Below are positions 53,990 to 64,000 of a DNA stretch of 64,000 nucleotides, one piece after another. The position numbers and the translations under genes were made by a program. How positions within the stretch are numbered: position 1 is the stretch's first letter; the number at the start of each line of letters is the position of its first letter. The stretch is taken from assembly GCF_050947875.1 (NCBI RefSeq), contig NC_134571.1, positions 230,712,024 through 230,776,023 of the forward strand. The letters run 5' to 3'. The notes under the pieces are model-generated. The model searched no databases, had not been told where the DNA came from, and was given only the letters and a program-made list of their open reading frames with translations. The stretch comes from Dermacentor variabilis (lineage: Eukaryota > Arthropoda > Arachnida > Ixodida > Ixodidae).

Positions 53990-54990
53990 CATTTTAGGCT
54001 CAACTACAGCCAATGCCCGATTATTGTTACTGACCTATGGAAAAAACATTTAAAAAAGAAAGGAAAGAAAGAGAAAGCGAATCTATGGCTTTACTGCGCC
54101 CAAGGGCTCAAATCGTCCCAGCCACGTCCAAAATACATCTAAAACCTACCACTAAAATTATTAGGTATCTCAGTGCTTGTACTGCGGCAGGAGACGATGG
54201 GTGTGCACATGTGATATTAAGCAACATATACTATGTCCCATGAAAGTGGTCTATTTCAACTCTTGCTATTCTCCACCACGATACATTGCATATGCTTGAC
54301 AGCATCACATCGCTGCATTGCGGCAAAGCTGACGTTTGGAAACCTGCATTTTGCAGCGTTCTTTAGACTCTCGCCGTGCATTCTGCACTTCTAAACCATC
54401 AACGAGGATGATGAGAGGATTAGTTAGACACTGTTAGATAAGCTAAATGGCGGTGGCAGTAGTTTCGATCAATACCGTTTTGGTCCCATGGACGGGACAA
54501 AAAATGCGAAATCGGATGTCTTTATACATCAGCACTATGGAGTACGTGGTAGTGCTGCGAAAACATTAGAATTATCTGGATGTCCAAAAAACCTGGCATT
54601 GTCCAAAAAACCTGGCATTGTCCAAAAAACCTGGTAATGCTCGTTTGAACTTTTCAGCTCTCGATGCTGCTGGCAAGCCCCGTCTGAAATGCATAAGACC
54701 ATGCAGAAATTTCGTTTCTCACACTACTGGTGCTTATTGTGCAGTGCAGAACATCAAGAATGTTAAGTGTTTGAGCCATCGACGGCAGCTCATCACACTC
54801 GTCAACATCTTCATTATTGCTGTCAGAGACTCAAGTTCATTTGTTCGTAGTCTAAGTCTTCAACGGACGTCAACTCAGAAGTAGCGACGTGGTCATCCAC
54901 AGTGACCAAGTCTTGGGCGAAAGCTTGAGTTTTCAGACTATCCTAGGCTTCAATCACCAAGCCCTCATCAAACTCTTGATAAACTCCTGA
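53990..54990 (-). mobile_element. Decayed Tigger B-family copy plus Tigger tail
   Basis: 54160-54570 matches Tigger C (AGGAGACG-GGTG, GCGGTGGCAGTAGTTTCGAT, ACTATGGAGTACGTGG) and ends in three copies of GTCCAAAAAACCTGG (54580-54634). A minus-strand acidic stretch at about 54990-54840 (FDEGLVIEA, then TVDDHVATSELTSVEDL) resembles a transposase tail from a second, degraded Tigger. Neither has clear TIR pairs. Confidence 0.5.
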
Positions 54991-55167
54991 CAGAGCATTC
55001 AGTAGTCATGGTAAATCCACATGCAAAAACAGTTCAAAATTTTATCTGCGGTCCCACTGGCTCATGACATAGCTAGGAAGTGTAAATGCATTGAGCAGAC
55101 TGATCCGTAAACTCTAGGGGTGTGCCATACCAAATACAGCAGAGAGCATTTATAATGTAACCCCTTA

Positions 55168-55638
55168 CAGTGTGGGACCGGATATAATGCAACTTAATTG
55201 TGACCACCAGTTCGCTTCCCATTCAGTTCTATGTGTTAGCATACCACAAGACTATGTAGGTGAGGTTACTCAAAGCCCACTGTACCAGACAGGCTTCCTC
55301 GTGTAATGCTGTGCATTCCCACGATTCTCCGAAAAATAGAAAATGGCAAGCTTTATTCTAGGAGGTGAAGCAATGCATTGTCAGAGATGTCGAAAGTGGT
55401 TTGAAAAGGCTTGGGTTGCCCAGAGGTATGGTGTCGCCGACACGAGTCTCCGCAGTTTGGAAGAACAGGGAGAAGGTACAACAGCAGCTGCAAAAAAATT
55501 CTAAGTCGCTAGCAAAAAAAGCGGATAAGCTGCCAAGTTATCTCCAGAGAGAGTGCAGAAGTGGATAATTCTGCCATTCAGGCCTGGCTCAATGTAAACA
55601 CTGAGGCGATGCTCTCCAAGAACACTGAGCGGATGCAT
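55168..55638 (+). mobile_element. 5' fragment of a Tigger A relative
   Basis: TA then CAGTGTGGGACCGGATATAA is the left end. A plus-strand HTH region at 55365-55565 reads KQCIVRDVESGLKRLG, then VWKNREKVQQQLQKNSKSL, the counterpart of KECVIRDIESGLKNM and NKDKLQQQLQRDSSSL in Tigger A. The element is cut at about 55638 by the GGGTGTCTACC element, and its remainder is not in the window. Confidence 0.75.
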
Positions 55639-57146
55639 TAGGGTGTCTACCAAGTTAAAATTTCCAAATCCCCTGAGTTTTCCAGATTTTCCCAGAGTGT
55701 TTTTTGCAAAATTTCCTGAGTGATAGAGACATTTGTTTTATGTCAAAATGGGCTGACACCACATCACACGACATTGTCACTCTCTAGGAGGCCTGCTAAA
55801 AAATAAAAAAAGACGAATTAATCCAGTTTGAATAGTAAGGAGCAGTGTTTATTTTATTCCAAAACAAAACAAAAGGGAGGGGTAAGTAAAATGCACAGTA
55901 ATTAAAGTATCTTCGAAAAAAAAATAAGGTAAGACCCATTGCAAATTAAGTCGAACATTCTCAAATACGGATAAAAAGGAGATGAATACAGAAGCAAATA
56001 TTTTCGAATACATATAAGCTTTCCATCAACTGATAGCAAGTTTATGAGGCCCGAGCTTTGTCGCAAGTAAGATTCTCTCGCAACAGCTGGCAAGTCAAGC
56101 TCACCTATCCTGACATACTCTTAGCCCGCACACAACGCCAGTGTGGGGACTGCGTAGCCCATTTCGTTGCAGTGCCATAGCGCAGCACGTTTTGGGCATA
56201 GGAGCCGCAGCGCAGCGAGGTCGCTTTCGAACTTCGCACGCGCGGTCCACTGCTTTCCCTCTCTCTCGTTCCTCCGAGGGCGCCGAACGGCAGCGGGTCC
56301 ATAAAACACTTGCTGCTGTCCGCCCCCGAACGGTCCAGGGGCTCACCCGATTGGTCTGTTTGGGTGGGAACCCGCGTTCCCTCTCTCCTGGCGACTCAAG
56401 TCGACCGAGGAGCGGCAACGCGGGGAGAAGCCCTCGGACAGCGAAACGGTGCGTACTGACTTCCGATTCTCCCGGTCATCCCTTTGGTTGGCCGGTCTCG
56501 CCGAAGGTCCTCGACCCGAGGCGGTTGCGTACCTATTCGCTGCTCCTGTTCTGAAGGCTACGCCAAAGAGACGTGGCTCACTTGACGTGCGCGGTCGTAC
56601 TGCGCCGAGTCGCCCTCGGAGGCTACCCCGAGCTGAAAGAATGTTGCCCTGGTAGCACGGTCGTTGGGAGCCATCCTCCTGTATAGCGGTGTGCTACCGC
56701 GTTTTTGAGATACTGAGTGTCACCCCTTGACTTGCGGGAGCTTCGGCTCACGAGCCCCGCGCCGATACGGGTGTAGCAGATATCCTGAACGCCAAGGTGG
56801 TCGTATATTAAACACCTTCCTTGTACTCTGGGCCTTCTCCTTGCGGTGGCTCTGTTTCGCTCCCAGAGGAGACCGAACAAGCGTCCGCTTCGGGCACACG
56901 AAACACACGCGGCTGAGCTGATCGTCCCCCTGAGGGGCTTGGATCCTCGGACCCGCGCGGTGGTCTAGGTGACTCCCGGCGGAGCACCGCTATATAGGCG
57001 GAGACCACACGCCTCAGTGTTGCATTTCACTGCAAGAGTTTATTTTGGTTTGAATGAGGGGCACTTCCATCTCAACGTCAGCCAACACTTTGTTTTTTGA
57101 GCTCAGGGTCCTTCAAAGAAGCGGCGGCGCGCTTCCTTTCCTGTCT
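55639..57146. mobile_element. GGGTGTCTACC element, copy 2, truncated
   Basis: It opens TTAGGGTGTCTACCAAG and follows copy 1 closely (ACAGGCTGACACCAC-like TGGGCTGACACCACATC, AATCCAGTTTGAATAGTAAG, GTTTATTTTGGTTTG, CAACACTT). It carries a GC-rich insert at 56140-57008 and stops at about 57146, where an integrase fragment begins; the right terminus is missing. No transposase frame was recognised. Confidence 0.75.
56140..57008. mobile_element. 869-bp GC-rich insert of uncertain origin
   Basis: Flanked by the direct repeat ACGCC (56135-56139, 57009-57013). Copy 1 of the host element reads ACACAAC-TCTCAGTG across this point, so it is an insertion. Ends are AGTGTGGGGACTGC and GGCGGAGACCAC. Composition is far more GC-rich than its surroundings, with many CG dinucleotides and short stem-like stretches, reminiscent of a nuclear rDNA spacer. 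A solo LTR (TGTGG to CCACA) is the alternative. No conserved rRNA core was seen and no protein recognised. Confidence 0.6.
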
Positions 57147-58307
57147 GGCCGGGCCTCTACTGCTCTGTGCGTTGTTATGTCACAACTTGCAAATTGTGTC
57201 AGCGCTGGAAGAAACCTTCCTTGCCACCTGTGGGCCGACTCCATCCAATTGAAGTTCCCTCTGAACCATTCTTTCGCATGGGCGTTGACCTGTTTGGCCC
57301 TTTTCCGACGACGACTAGAGGGAATAAGTGGATCACTGTTGCTACTGATTACACGACACGCTACACGATAACAAAGGCATTGCCGACTTGTTGCGCAACT
57401 GACGTCGCCAAATTGCTCCTTCACAACGTCATTCTCCAGCACGGTGCACCTCAACAGTTACAGACCACGGCGGCTCGTTCTTGTCTGGAGTTGTGGATGA
57501 CCTCCTCTGCTCTTGTGCCACTGAGCACAAGCTGTCCACCGCCTACCACCTACAAACGAATGGTCTTACGGAACGTCTGAACCAAACAGAGATGCTGTCA
57601 ATTTACATTTCCAACGATCACCGCGACTGGGACACCACGCTGGCCTACGTGACATTCGCGTATAACTCGTCCCGACATGACACCGCAGGATATTCACCCT
57701 TTTATCTTTTGTATGGTCGCAACCCCACATTGCCCTCTGACACCATCCTACCTTCTGTGCCCGTGTTGCCACTGAGTAGGCTTGCGAAGTCATCGATCGC
57801 GCTCACATGATGCATCAAATCGCCAGATCTCGCATATTAGCCTCACAGCATCTGCAAAAAGAGTGTTACGACCAGTGCCATCGCGATGTTTAGTTTGCCC
57901 CACGTGCTTGGGTGCTGCTTTGGTCACCATGTCGTCGGGTCGGCCTCTCCCAGAAGCTTTCTCTCGCTACACAGGGCCTTATGAAGTCCTTCATCAAGTT
58001 AACGACGTGAATTATGAGATCGCGCCATTGCAATTTGATCTATCCGTAAGTCCGCCGCCTGTTGACGTCGTGCACGGTTCGCAGCTGAAGCCACACTTCA
58101 CTCACAGTTCTTCGCCTACCATGCGTCGAGACGGCGCTTCACCACCCGGGGGTCCTGTTAACGAAGGATGAACAAAACGAGAGGAAGAAGATCGCGAGAC
58201 GCTGGCTGCTGCGGGTTGTTGGTGGTCAGCCATCCTAACCACTCACCCTTATTTTCTATATATATTGTAAATATAATCTTGTATACTCCCAACATCCCCG
58301 TAACAGT
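57147..58307 (+). mobile_element. gypsy 4, 3' fragment: integrase and LTR
   Basis: Integrase in three frames: CYVTTCKLCQRWKKPSLPPV (zinc region), VDLFGPFPTTTRGNKWITVA (first Asp), TDHGGSF (second Asp, after a shift near 57455), YHLQTNGLTERLNQT (Glu), YNSSRHDTAGYSPFYLLYGR, and a GPY-type end TGPYEVLHQVNDVNYEIAP with VDVVHGSQLKPH. A purine tract CCGGGGGTCC leads to a putative 3' LTR TGTTAACGAAGG to CCCCGTAACA (about 58156-58307). Its GTAAATAT and GTAACA ends resemble the gypsy 2 LTR, so the two are relatives. gag and RT are missing. Confidence 0.82.
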
Positions 58308-58309
58308 AT

Positions 58310-58400
58310 TTCGGAATCAAATAGAAAGAGAGTTATGACAATGTGATTTTCAAAAAATAGATTGCTGGGCCATTTTTCGCGATGTGAAAGCCGTATCCAA
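58310..58400. mobile_element. End fragment of a TTAA-type element
   Basis: TATTTCGGAATCAAATAGAAA, TTTTTCGCGATGTGAAAGCC and GTATCC-AACCTT parallel 31060-31165 of TTAA element copy 3 but are degraded. The gypsy 4 LTR lies immediately before it. Confidence 0.5.
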
Positions 58401-59310
58401 CCTTGTGCCGCACTGCCACCTAGCCAGGCATGAAATGGGACGTGATTTGATGTGCTTGCTCGTGTCGTGTGCAAAAGCGTGAAGCCCCAAGGCAGACGAC
58501 CGCCCAGCTTCATGCAGCTTATGAACAGCCAGATTCCCTGGCAAATGAGCATGTGACATCAGGGGACCGTATCCCACCACACAAAGCAAGAACAAATTCT
58601 TACTGGTGGTCATGGAACACTTCTATAAATGGGTAGAATTTTTCCCCCTGCGAAAACTGACGGCACGAGTGATCATGGAGAAAGTAATGGAGGTTCAACA
58701 GAGCAGTTGATAACGGTCCATGCATCCTACTTCAGTGCAAAGGTGTTTGTTGACTCATGCATTGCACTTGGCATTAAGCGCAAGAAATCGACAATCTACC
58801 ATGCTCAGTCGAACCTCACAGAATGAGTAAATCACAACATCAAGCACATGCATATTGCATTCTCTGAAAGGTACAAGGGCTGGGATACCTACCTCCCAGA
58901 GATCGGGTTTGCATAGCAGTCGACAGTGAACCCCTTGACTGGGTATGCGCCTTCTTTAAACTTAGGGGAGAGCTCCCAAATTCGATGGATGGGGTTCTCG
59001 CAGATCACAGTGGAATGCCAGTCGTGCCATCAGCACAAGCTGAATACACGACACATCTGTGTGCCAAGATGACAGAAGCTTTACATAAAGCCCGGCGTAA
59101 CATTCGTCCTGCTAGGGTCCAACAGAAGGCACAGTATGACCGCTCGCTTCGGAATGTCCGCTACAAAGCGGGGGCAATCTGGTGCTTTCACGCCAGCAAG
59201 TTCTCAGCTATTCTAGCAAAGAGTTCCCTGCCTCACTGGCGCCTTAGTGGACTGGGCCGTATCAAGTGTGAGAGAAGGTTTCTTCACTCGTCTACCGGCT
59301 CGACAACATG
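58401..59310 (+). pseudogene. Second integrase fragment from a different LTR retroelement
   Basis: Blocks in several frames: KNKFLLVVMEHFYKWVEFFP (58580-58640), LGIKRKKSTIYHAQSNLTE (58770-58825) then a stop, NHNIKHMHIAFSERYKGWDT, LPEIGFA, VNPLTGYAP (58830-58960). A C-terminal stretch at 58985-59300 reads ARRNIRPARVQQKAQYDRSL and VRYKAG. The layout is that of a retrotransposon integrase core plus tail, with at least four breaks. The motifs differ from gypsy 1-4. No LTRs were identified. Confidence 0.65.
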
Positions 59311-61200
59311 AAAGTCGATCGGCAGCCCAGTACACGCATGCGACCTGAAACGCTATGTGCCATGTGATGAGCAGTGCGATGAAGGTCAGACCCTCCCCTT
59401 AACCACGATCAGTGAGAGAGAGCAGTCAAAACTGAATGGCGAACCTGCAGTCGCACTACAATTTGCACAGCAGGTGGAAGACTGCTAGTTGCGTAGCTCG
59501 ATGACTGCGAGGAACATTCGTAAGTACGAGTGGTGTTGCGTACTGCATGAACACGCAGCTGTGCCGTGCTGGCACCTTGGTAGTTCCTGGTGGAGATGCT
59601 AACGTCTAGTGACAGCGGAGTGTCGAGTATTGACGGCGAGTCATCACTCCAGTGTTCAAGTGCCCACACGGGCCACGATGGAATTGTGGCATGAACATCC
59701 ATTGCGTGGGTATGCGGTATGCGAATCGAACAAAGACGGTTGTGAGGGCCAGAGTGCTGTGATTACCTCGTGCTGTGAATTGTTGATGATGAATGCGGCC
59801 ATTCCCTTTGTAACGGGCGTTGACTGTGTTCCAGGAACCAGCCAGCTATGCTGCTTGTCACAGTGTCACTCCATGCAGTGGACTTATCCAATTTCCATGA
59901 GCAGAAAATAAGACATGGCCGTGAGAACTAGCTGCAGTACTCACAGGCGTTGACGCCGCTACGCTGGCCCTACAGCCACACGAACTGCTAGCCGGCACCC
60001 AGCAGTTAACCTCCCATCTTGCACAACCAGCACCTGGGGTGCAGCACTAAGAGCCACCTTCAAGCCCAGAATACGATCCCGCCTCACAAGCTCGAGCAGT
60101 GGAGCTGACCAGCTGCCTTGAAGTTGGCATCAAGCATCCACCAGCTGAGGGCTACAGCCCGACACTCGAGCAATGCCTCCTTGGTCGCCAACCTTGGCGC
60201 AAACTTAGGCAAGTGGGCGCTCGAACCCCTCAGACGTACCTAGGTGCCAGCGTCAACATATGAGCTTCTGATGAGGAGGAGGGCACACCCGCCCGTCTTC
60301 TCCCGCATACTCACGTTCACATGTTGCATTGCAGGCCAGCATAGACAGTGAGAAGAGCACTATGTCCTCTCCTGGGTTCTCCCTCGCTCTCATGACGCAC
60401 AACCCCCCCCCCCCCCCCCCCGACTCACCAGAAAAAGAAATCTATCTGATGTGCGAGGAGGACATTCCCCTCGCAAAGGTAAAAAGGTATAAGACCATCA
60501 CTGGGAGCTACTCTCTCTCCCTCTCTGGTGCCCCAACTTCGAACCTGCCGGATAGGAATACCTGCTGCAACCTGTGAGTGACCTCGTTTGCCTTATGGGG
60601 AGACGCTCCTCAGAAACCTTTGTTTTTAAATATTATTGCTAGGCAAATGAAAATTGTACCACTTATATAGCTTGATATCCTCATAACAAATCTGTTTTTA
60701 GCTTTAGGATAGCTCGATGCTTTCATGTCGTAAGTGCCATGCATAAGTAAGAAACAGTGCATGTTTGTGCAGCTACTGGACCTAGCAGTTGGCATGATAT
60801 AGCAGTGCAAGATGGCGTTTCTTGTCCCCCGAACACTCCAGTGAGTGCTAATAACCAAGATAATGAAATTCCCTTGACAGGCAACATTTTGAGAGAATTT
60901 CATATCTGATGCTTCGTTTTCAGTGACTGGTACCCAAGGGTATTGAACATTTCCATTCTTAAATATAAACTGGTTGCACTAAAACCTAGATAAGTGCATT
61001 CTACACATCTTAAAGATGATGCACACAAAATTTGGTCTTGATTGAACCACAATAAGTACATCAAATGTCGTGCACAAAAGCCATGTTTGGCTAAAAATAT
61101 TAAGCTGAGAAAAACACGATTGAAAGTTATAAAAGTTCTTTATTTGTGTTGTAGCGCTGAAATCTATATAAAAATTGCACATAATGCAGGCCAGGGTATC
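59311..61200. other. No recognised gene or element
   Basis: Only short frames without domain signatures. A 19-base C tract at 60403-60421 creates a poly-proline run in one frame. 59900-60300 is CA-rich and may be old transposon sequence. 60600-61200 is AT-rich and featureless. Confidence 0.45.
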
Positions 61201-61205
61201 TAGAT

Positions 61206-62060
61206 CCAGTGCACAACTTTAGAATTCACCTGCACCATATGTTGTTCTCTCATAGTGTCTTTGTGAGCACCATGCTGACCCACTTCCTGTGCTGTTACTT
61301 TCCGAGCCAACTCCAAGTTATCAGCCACTGCTTTTGTAGCAGCGAGGTGCACTTTCTTTGTTATGGCGGTGAACGATTTATGGTGCATCGGTTTTGGCAA
61401 ACCAAGAACTGCACAAAATCGAACGAGTTGATTGTGACCAGCTATAAATGCGTGCGCCGCAACCACTGCCTTGATATTCACGGTGAAACTCAGTCTTGGG
61501 CTGGCCGAAGGGCGCGCTCCACTGTTAGCGTCGTCTGCCGGAGATGCACGCCGCGACGAATACGTTGACGAGATAACGGATGTGGTACACGCTGCATTGA
61601 TGCAACACAACTCCAAAAACGACGCGAGTCCTTTCCGTTTTTTGGCCAAGTCACGGATAAAAAGGTGGCGCCATCCGCACGCCGGACATGCCGCGGCGTT
61701 CACGTTCACAACGCCGATCTCGCAGATAAAGGTGCTTGCCGTCTCCTCGCCGCTCCTATCCTGATTGTCGAAGATTCTCTACTTTTTTTTTTTCTCTGAT
61801 GCGCTGATGAATTCATCTGCGCTGTCAACGAATCTTGAGTGGCCGGCCGGCTCTGAACTATCAAAAACGTCGCCGTCACCGAGGTAAGGCTTAGCTGCCG
61901 CGGACGTATCCATTGCACGCCGCTTGACTTTGAGGCGAGTCCCCTTGAACTTGTGCTTCGACCGATACTTTCGAGATCGAAAATCACGTTACTCCACAGG
62001 ATCCATGTAAACAAGGAGCAGAAGAATGCGTGAAAGCTTGGGAACATGTCGAGAGAGCTG
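61206..62060 (-). pseudogene. Mutator-like (tick type) transposase fragment, third copy
   Basis: The minus-strand frame 61709-61206 reads CPACGWRHLFIRDLAKKRKG (a CxxC pair), FLELCC, FTVNIKAVVAAHAFIAGHNQ, LVRFCAVLGLPKPMHHKSFT and AVADNLELARKV. Upstream in another frame (61985-61790) lies a basic start SRKYRSKHKFKGTRLKVKRR. This covers a more C-terminal part of the family than the copies at 1569 and 20245. The GHNQLVRF-VLGLPKPMHHKSF block is highly typical of these tick proteins. The sequence ends at 61206 before any complete catalytic domain and is frame-broken. Confidence 0.68.
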
Positions 62061-62430
62061 CTCGTCGCAGGAAGAGCAGACAAGCTGTGGCCATGTCGCG
62101 CGCTAGCCGCCAATGGCGTGGCTGGAATTGCACAATGTGATTTAGAAATCCAGCGAAAGCGCTTGGTTTCGGCGGAGAAATGTTGTTTCTATTATTACTT
62201 CCCAGGGAGATTGTGATGCGGCAAAGCCAACCTCGGGGAGAAAAAGTGTAGGCCTACTGCCTTGCACAAGCCCAATGGCTTGCGACGCCGCAATTTGACG
62301 CATCATGCGCTGGAAAATGGGCCAGATTTGCAACTTTCTTTGCCACCTCGAGTGCCTTCACCGAGTTTATTTATAATTTCCTGATCATTTACGGCTCTGA
62401 TTTCTTTATATATAAAAGAGGAGGGATCAA
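62061..62430. other. Short unclassified stretch
   Basis: Lies between the transposase remnant and the LINE. No reading frame, TIR or tail recognised. Confidence 0.4.
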
Positions 62431-63444
62431 TCAAGCATCATAAAGTTCGTTACTAAAGCTTGGTGATGACGAAGGTCGACGGTAGCATACCCCTATTACA
62501 ACTTTTTGATGATTAAGTGTTATTGCTGACCATACTAATTCTAGTTCAGTCTACACGTGTATGCATGATGATGGTATATCATTGGAAATTGCGAGAAGCA
62601 CACCGCCGCCTCTCTGCGTGCTACGATCACAGCGATAGAATGAGAAGCGGTGAGCATTGACGAAGATATCAGCGTCGCAGACATGCGCAGTGAGCCATGT
62701 TTCGGTTAGCGCGATTATTTTAGCAGAACATGTATCGATTGCTGATGTGAGTGAGTTGTACTTGTTAAGGACGCTTCTGATATTAGTAAAAAGAAGCGAT
62801 ACTGAAGCCGAGGATGTCTGGCCACTACCCCTCACTCGTCCCTAGGAAGTATTAGCAGCGATAGTAGCAGAGGGCGAGCTGGCATGTGCGCTTTTCGTAT
62901 CAGTGGAAATGACAGTGGCAGTGATAGGGTCGTACATGTAAGATTTCTTGTTCATAAGTAACTTGTTGTGGCGCAACTTATGGGTTGGGGATCCAGGTTG
63001 GATTTTCGCAAAGTCGAGCAACTTTTTTCGTGCTACACGTGTTGCGACCGAGTAATCTTCACTAATGGTGACCTTACTTTCCTTCAGGCTGTTGCGTTTG
63101 GCGAGTATTAGGTCTTTAGTTTTGAAGTTCAAAAATTTTGCAATGATAGGGCGACATTTGTTAGGTGCAAATCTTCCTAAATGGTGTGCGCGTTCAATTT
63201 CATGAGGGGAAAGGGGGTCACTTAGGCACTCACTAAGGATAGAAGTCAACTTTTCCTCAGTCGCCTGCCAGGTTTCATCGGAATCTGGATGCCATAGAAT
63301 CAGTAATAAATGAAAAAAAATCTTGTTGAAACAGTCGAAAACATAAAACTTGACTTTTTTAATGAAAATCGCCGTTTTTCGACCCGCGTCAACCCTTAAA
63401 GCCCCTCCATACACGTTTCTGCCAAACAGGTTAAGTACCGCCAA
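62430..63444 (-). mobile_element. CR1-like LINE: ORF1 end and start of ORF2 endonuclease
   Basis: Minus-strand ORF1 (63444-62842) reads PLSPHEIERAHHLGRF, NKCRPIIAKFLNFKTKDLIL, VTISEDYSVATRVARKK, an L1-type RNA-binding ORF1 fold. ORF2 starts a few bases downstream (62835): LLFTNIRSVLNKYNSLTSAI, KIIALTETWLT (catalytic Glu), STQRGGGVLLAI. After a stop near 62551 the same domain continues to about 62430 (VIGVCYRRPSSSPSF). RT is missing. The first 50 residues of the long ORF1 frame look non-coding, so the real ORF1 is 5'-truncated. Confidence 0.8.
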
Positions 63445-63753
63445 CCTACCCTCCTCCGCTGCGCTTCTGCTTCGCTTACCCCCTCAGATTCTGGCGTGAA
63501 GCGGAACTTGTGTGGTCCCAGCTTCTGGTTTTAGCAGAAGAGACGTCACTGCTGCATAGAGGTGCATCAAGTGAAATTGAGTGAAAATTAAGATATTGCG
63601 GAAGCGGAACTGGTGTGAATGATAAATCAGGGAACAGCAGCGCCTTTAAAGGTTGGTGCTTACTTAGGAAAAGCGGCACTGGTGCATGGATGGTGGGTGG
63701 GGCTTTAGTTTGCCTGATTATCACATGCAACAAGGCAAGCCTATTTATTACTT

Positions 63754-64000
63754 CAGTAAAAGCTCGTTAATTAGAATTCTATGGGGATGCGACGAAAATT
63801 TGAATAATACAAAATTCAAACAAATGAAAGTCAGAGAAAAAGATCTCTCAGTTAAGGCGCGTAACATGACTGTGCGCACACACGCTACACTACGTTGGCA
63901 AGCACGTCTATAGTTTAAGCATTGGCGCAGCCAACATAACCAGACGCAGCTAATACAGCCCAATGTGCCCGACATTGAGATAGCTTTTGATCCATCTATC
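63754..64000. mobile_element. Possible left end of a Tigger G-family element, running off the window
   Basis: CAGTAAAAGCTCGTTAATTA at 63754 matches the Tigger G terminus CAGTAAAACCTCGTTAATTC at 18 of 20 positions. The preceding bases are TT, not TA. About 250 bases follow without coding, and the right end would lie outside the window. Confidence 0.45.

Noticed and set aside
56140..57008. A ribosomal RNA gene
   Set aside because: GC-rich and spacer-like, but I see none of the conserved 18S, 5.8S or 28S core sequences.
60329..60577. A small proline-rich protein
   Set aside because: The proline run is created by a 19-base C tract; there is no domain and no splice or promoter support.
1..64000. 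A multi-gene defence or biosynthetic system
   Set aside because: All recognised coding regions are transposon proteins or the single LRP5/6 exon; nothing suggests co-regulated genes with a joint function.

Overview
This 64-kb window looks like a large, repeat-filled stretch of a tick (Ixodida) nuclear genome. The pointers are a tRNA-derived SINE of the Ruka type, tick-style LINE 3' ends with short tandem tails, several Ty3/gypsy families, many pogo/Tigger DNA transposons, and one ordinary metazoan exon. The exon (32537-32851, minus strand) encodes part of a YWTD beta-propeller that matches the third propeller of the Wnt co-receptor LRP5/6 (arrow). I found no other host exon, so most or all of the window is probably intron of that gene, possibly with flanking intergenic DNA. 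There is no bacterial operon, CRISPR array, rRNA gene or free-standing tRNA gene.

Layout, left to right. 0-6 kb: AT-rich DNA, a 1.7-kb TTAA-flanked DNA element with the N-terminal part of a Mutator-like (tick type) protein, and a broken Tigger (3039-5887) carrying an LTR-like insert. 6-13.3 kb: a minus-strand gypsy element with its own LTRs, two fold-back palindromes and a CR1-like LINE inside its 5' LTR. 13.5-26.2 kb: a Tigger cluster of deletion derivatives, one structurally complete copy with an uninterrupted 519-codon transposase (16119-18293), and a 6.8-kb Tigger (18315-25078) split by a TTAA element and a CR1-like LINE. 26.2-32.2 kb: a LINE whose RNase H domain is split by a 1.5-kb insert, a TTAA-flanked 2.45-kb element containing a Ruka SINE and a roughly 72-bp minisatellite, and a small Tigger. 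32.5-32.9 kb: the LRP5/6 exon. 33.4-37.4 kb: a piggyBac-like MITE and a minus-strand LINE with an intact zinc-knuckle ORF1. 37.45-43.38 kb: a nearly complete gypsy (LTRs 419 and 421 bp, about 3% diverged) with a handful of disabling lesions. 44.8-46.8 kb: a small LTR element whose leader region is expanded into eleven 49-bp tandem copies. 47.1-53.9 kb: another gypsy interrupted by a Tigger, by a GGGTGTC-ended element that itself holds a Tigger, and by a long-TIR MITE. 54-64 kb: decayed Tiggers, a GC-rich 869-bp insert, integrase fragments, a third Mutator-like protein remnant, and a CR1-like LINE.

The elements do not cooperate in a pathway; they form layers of successive insertions. Element ends, target-site duplications and two in-window empty sites let the order of insertion be read. 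Most coding regions are broken. The exceptions are the 519-codon Tigger transposase, the 425-codon LINE ORF1 and the LRP5/6 exon. I see no convincing new biological system. The most unusual items are the structurally complete Tigger, the TTAA target site of elements carrying Mutator-like domains, the leader-derived minisatellite and the GC-rich insert. Family names rest on motif recognition by eye, not on database searches.
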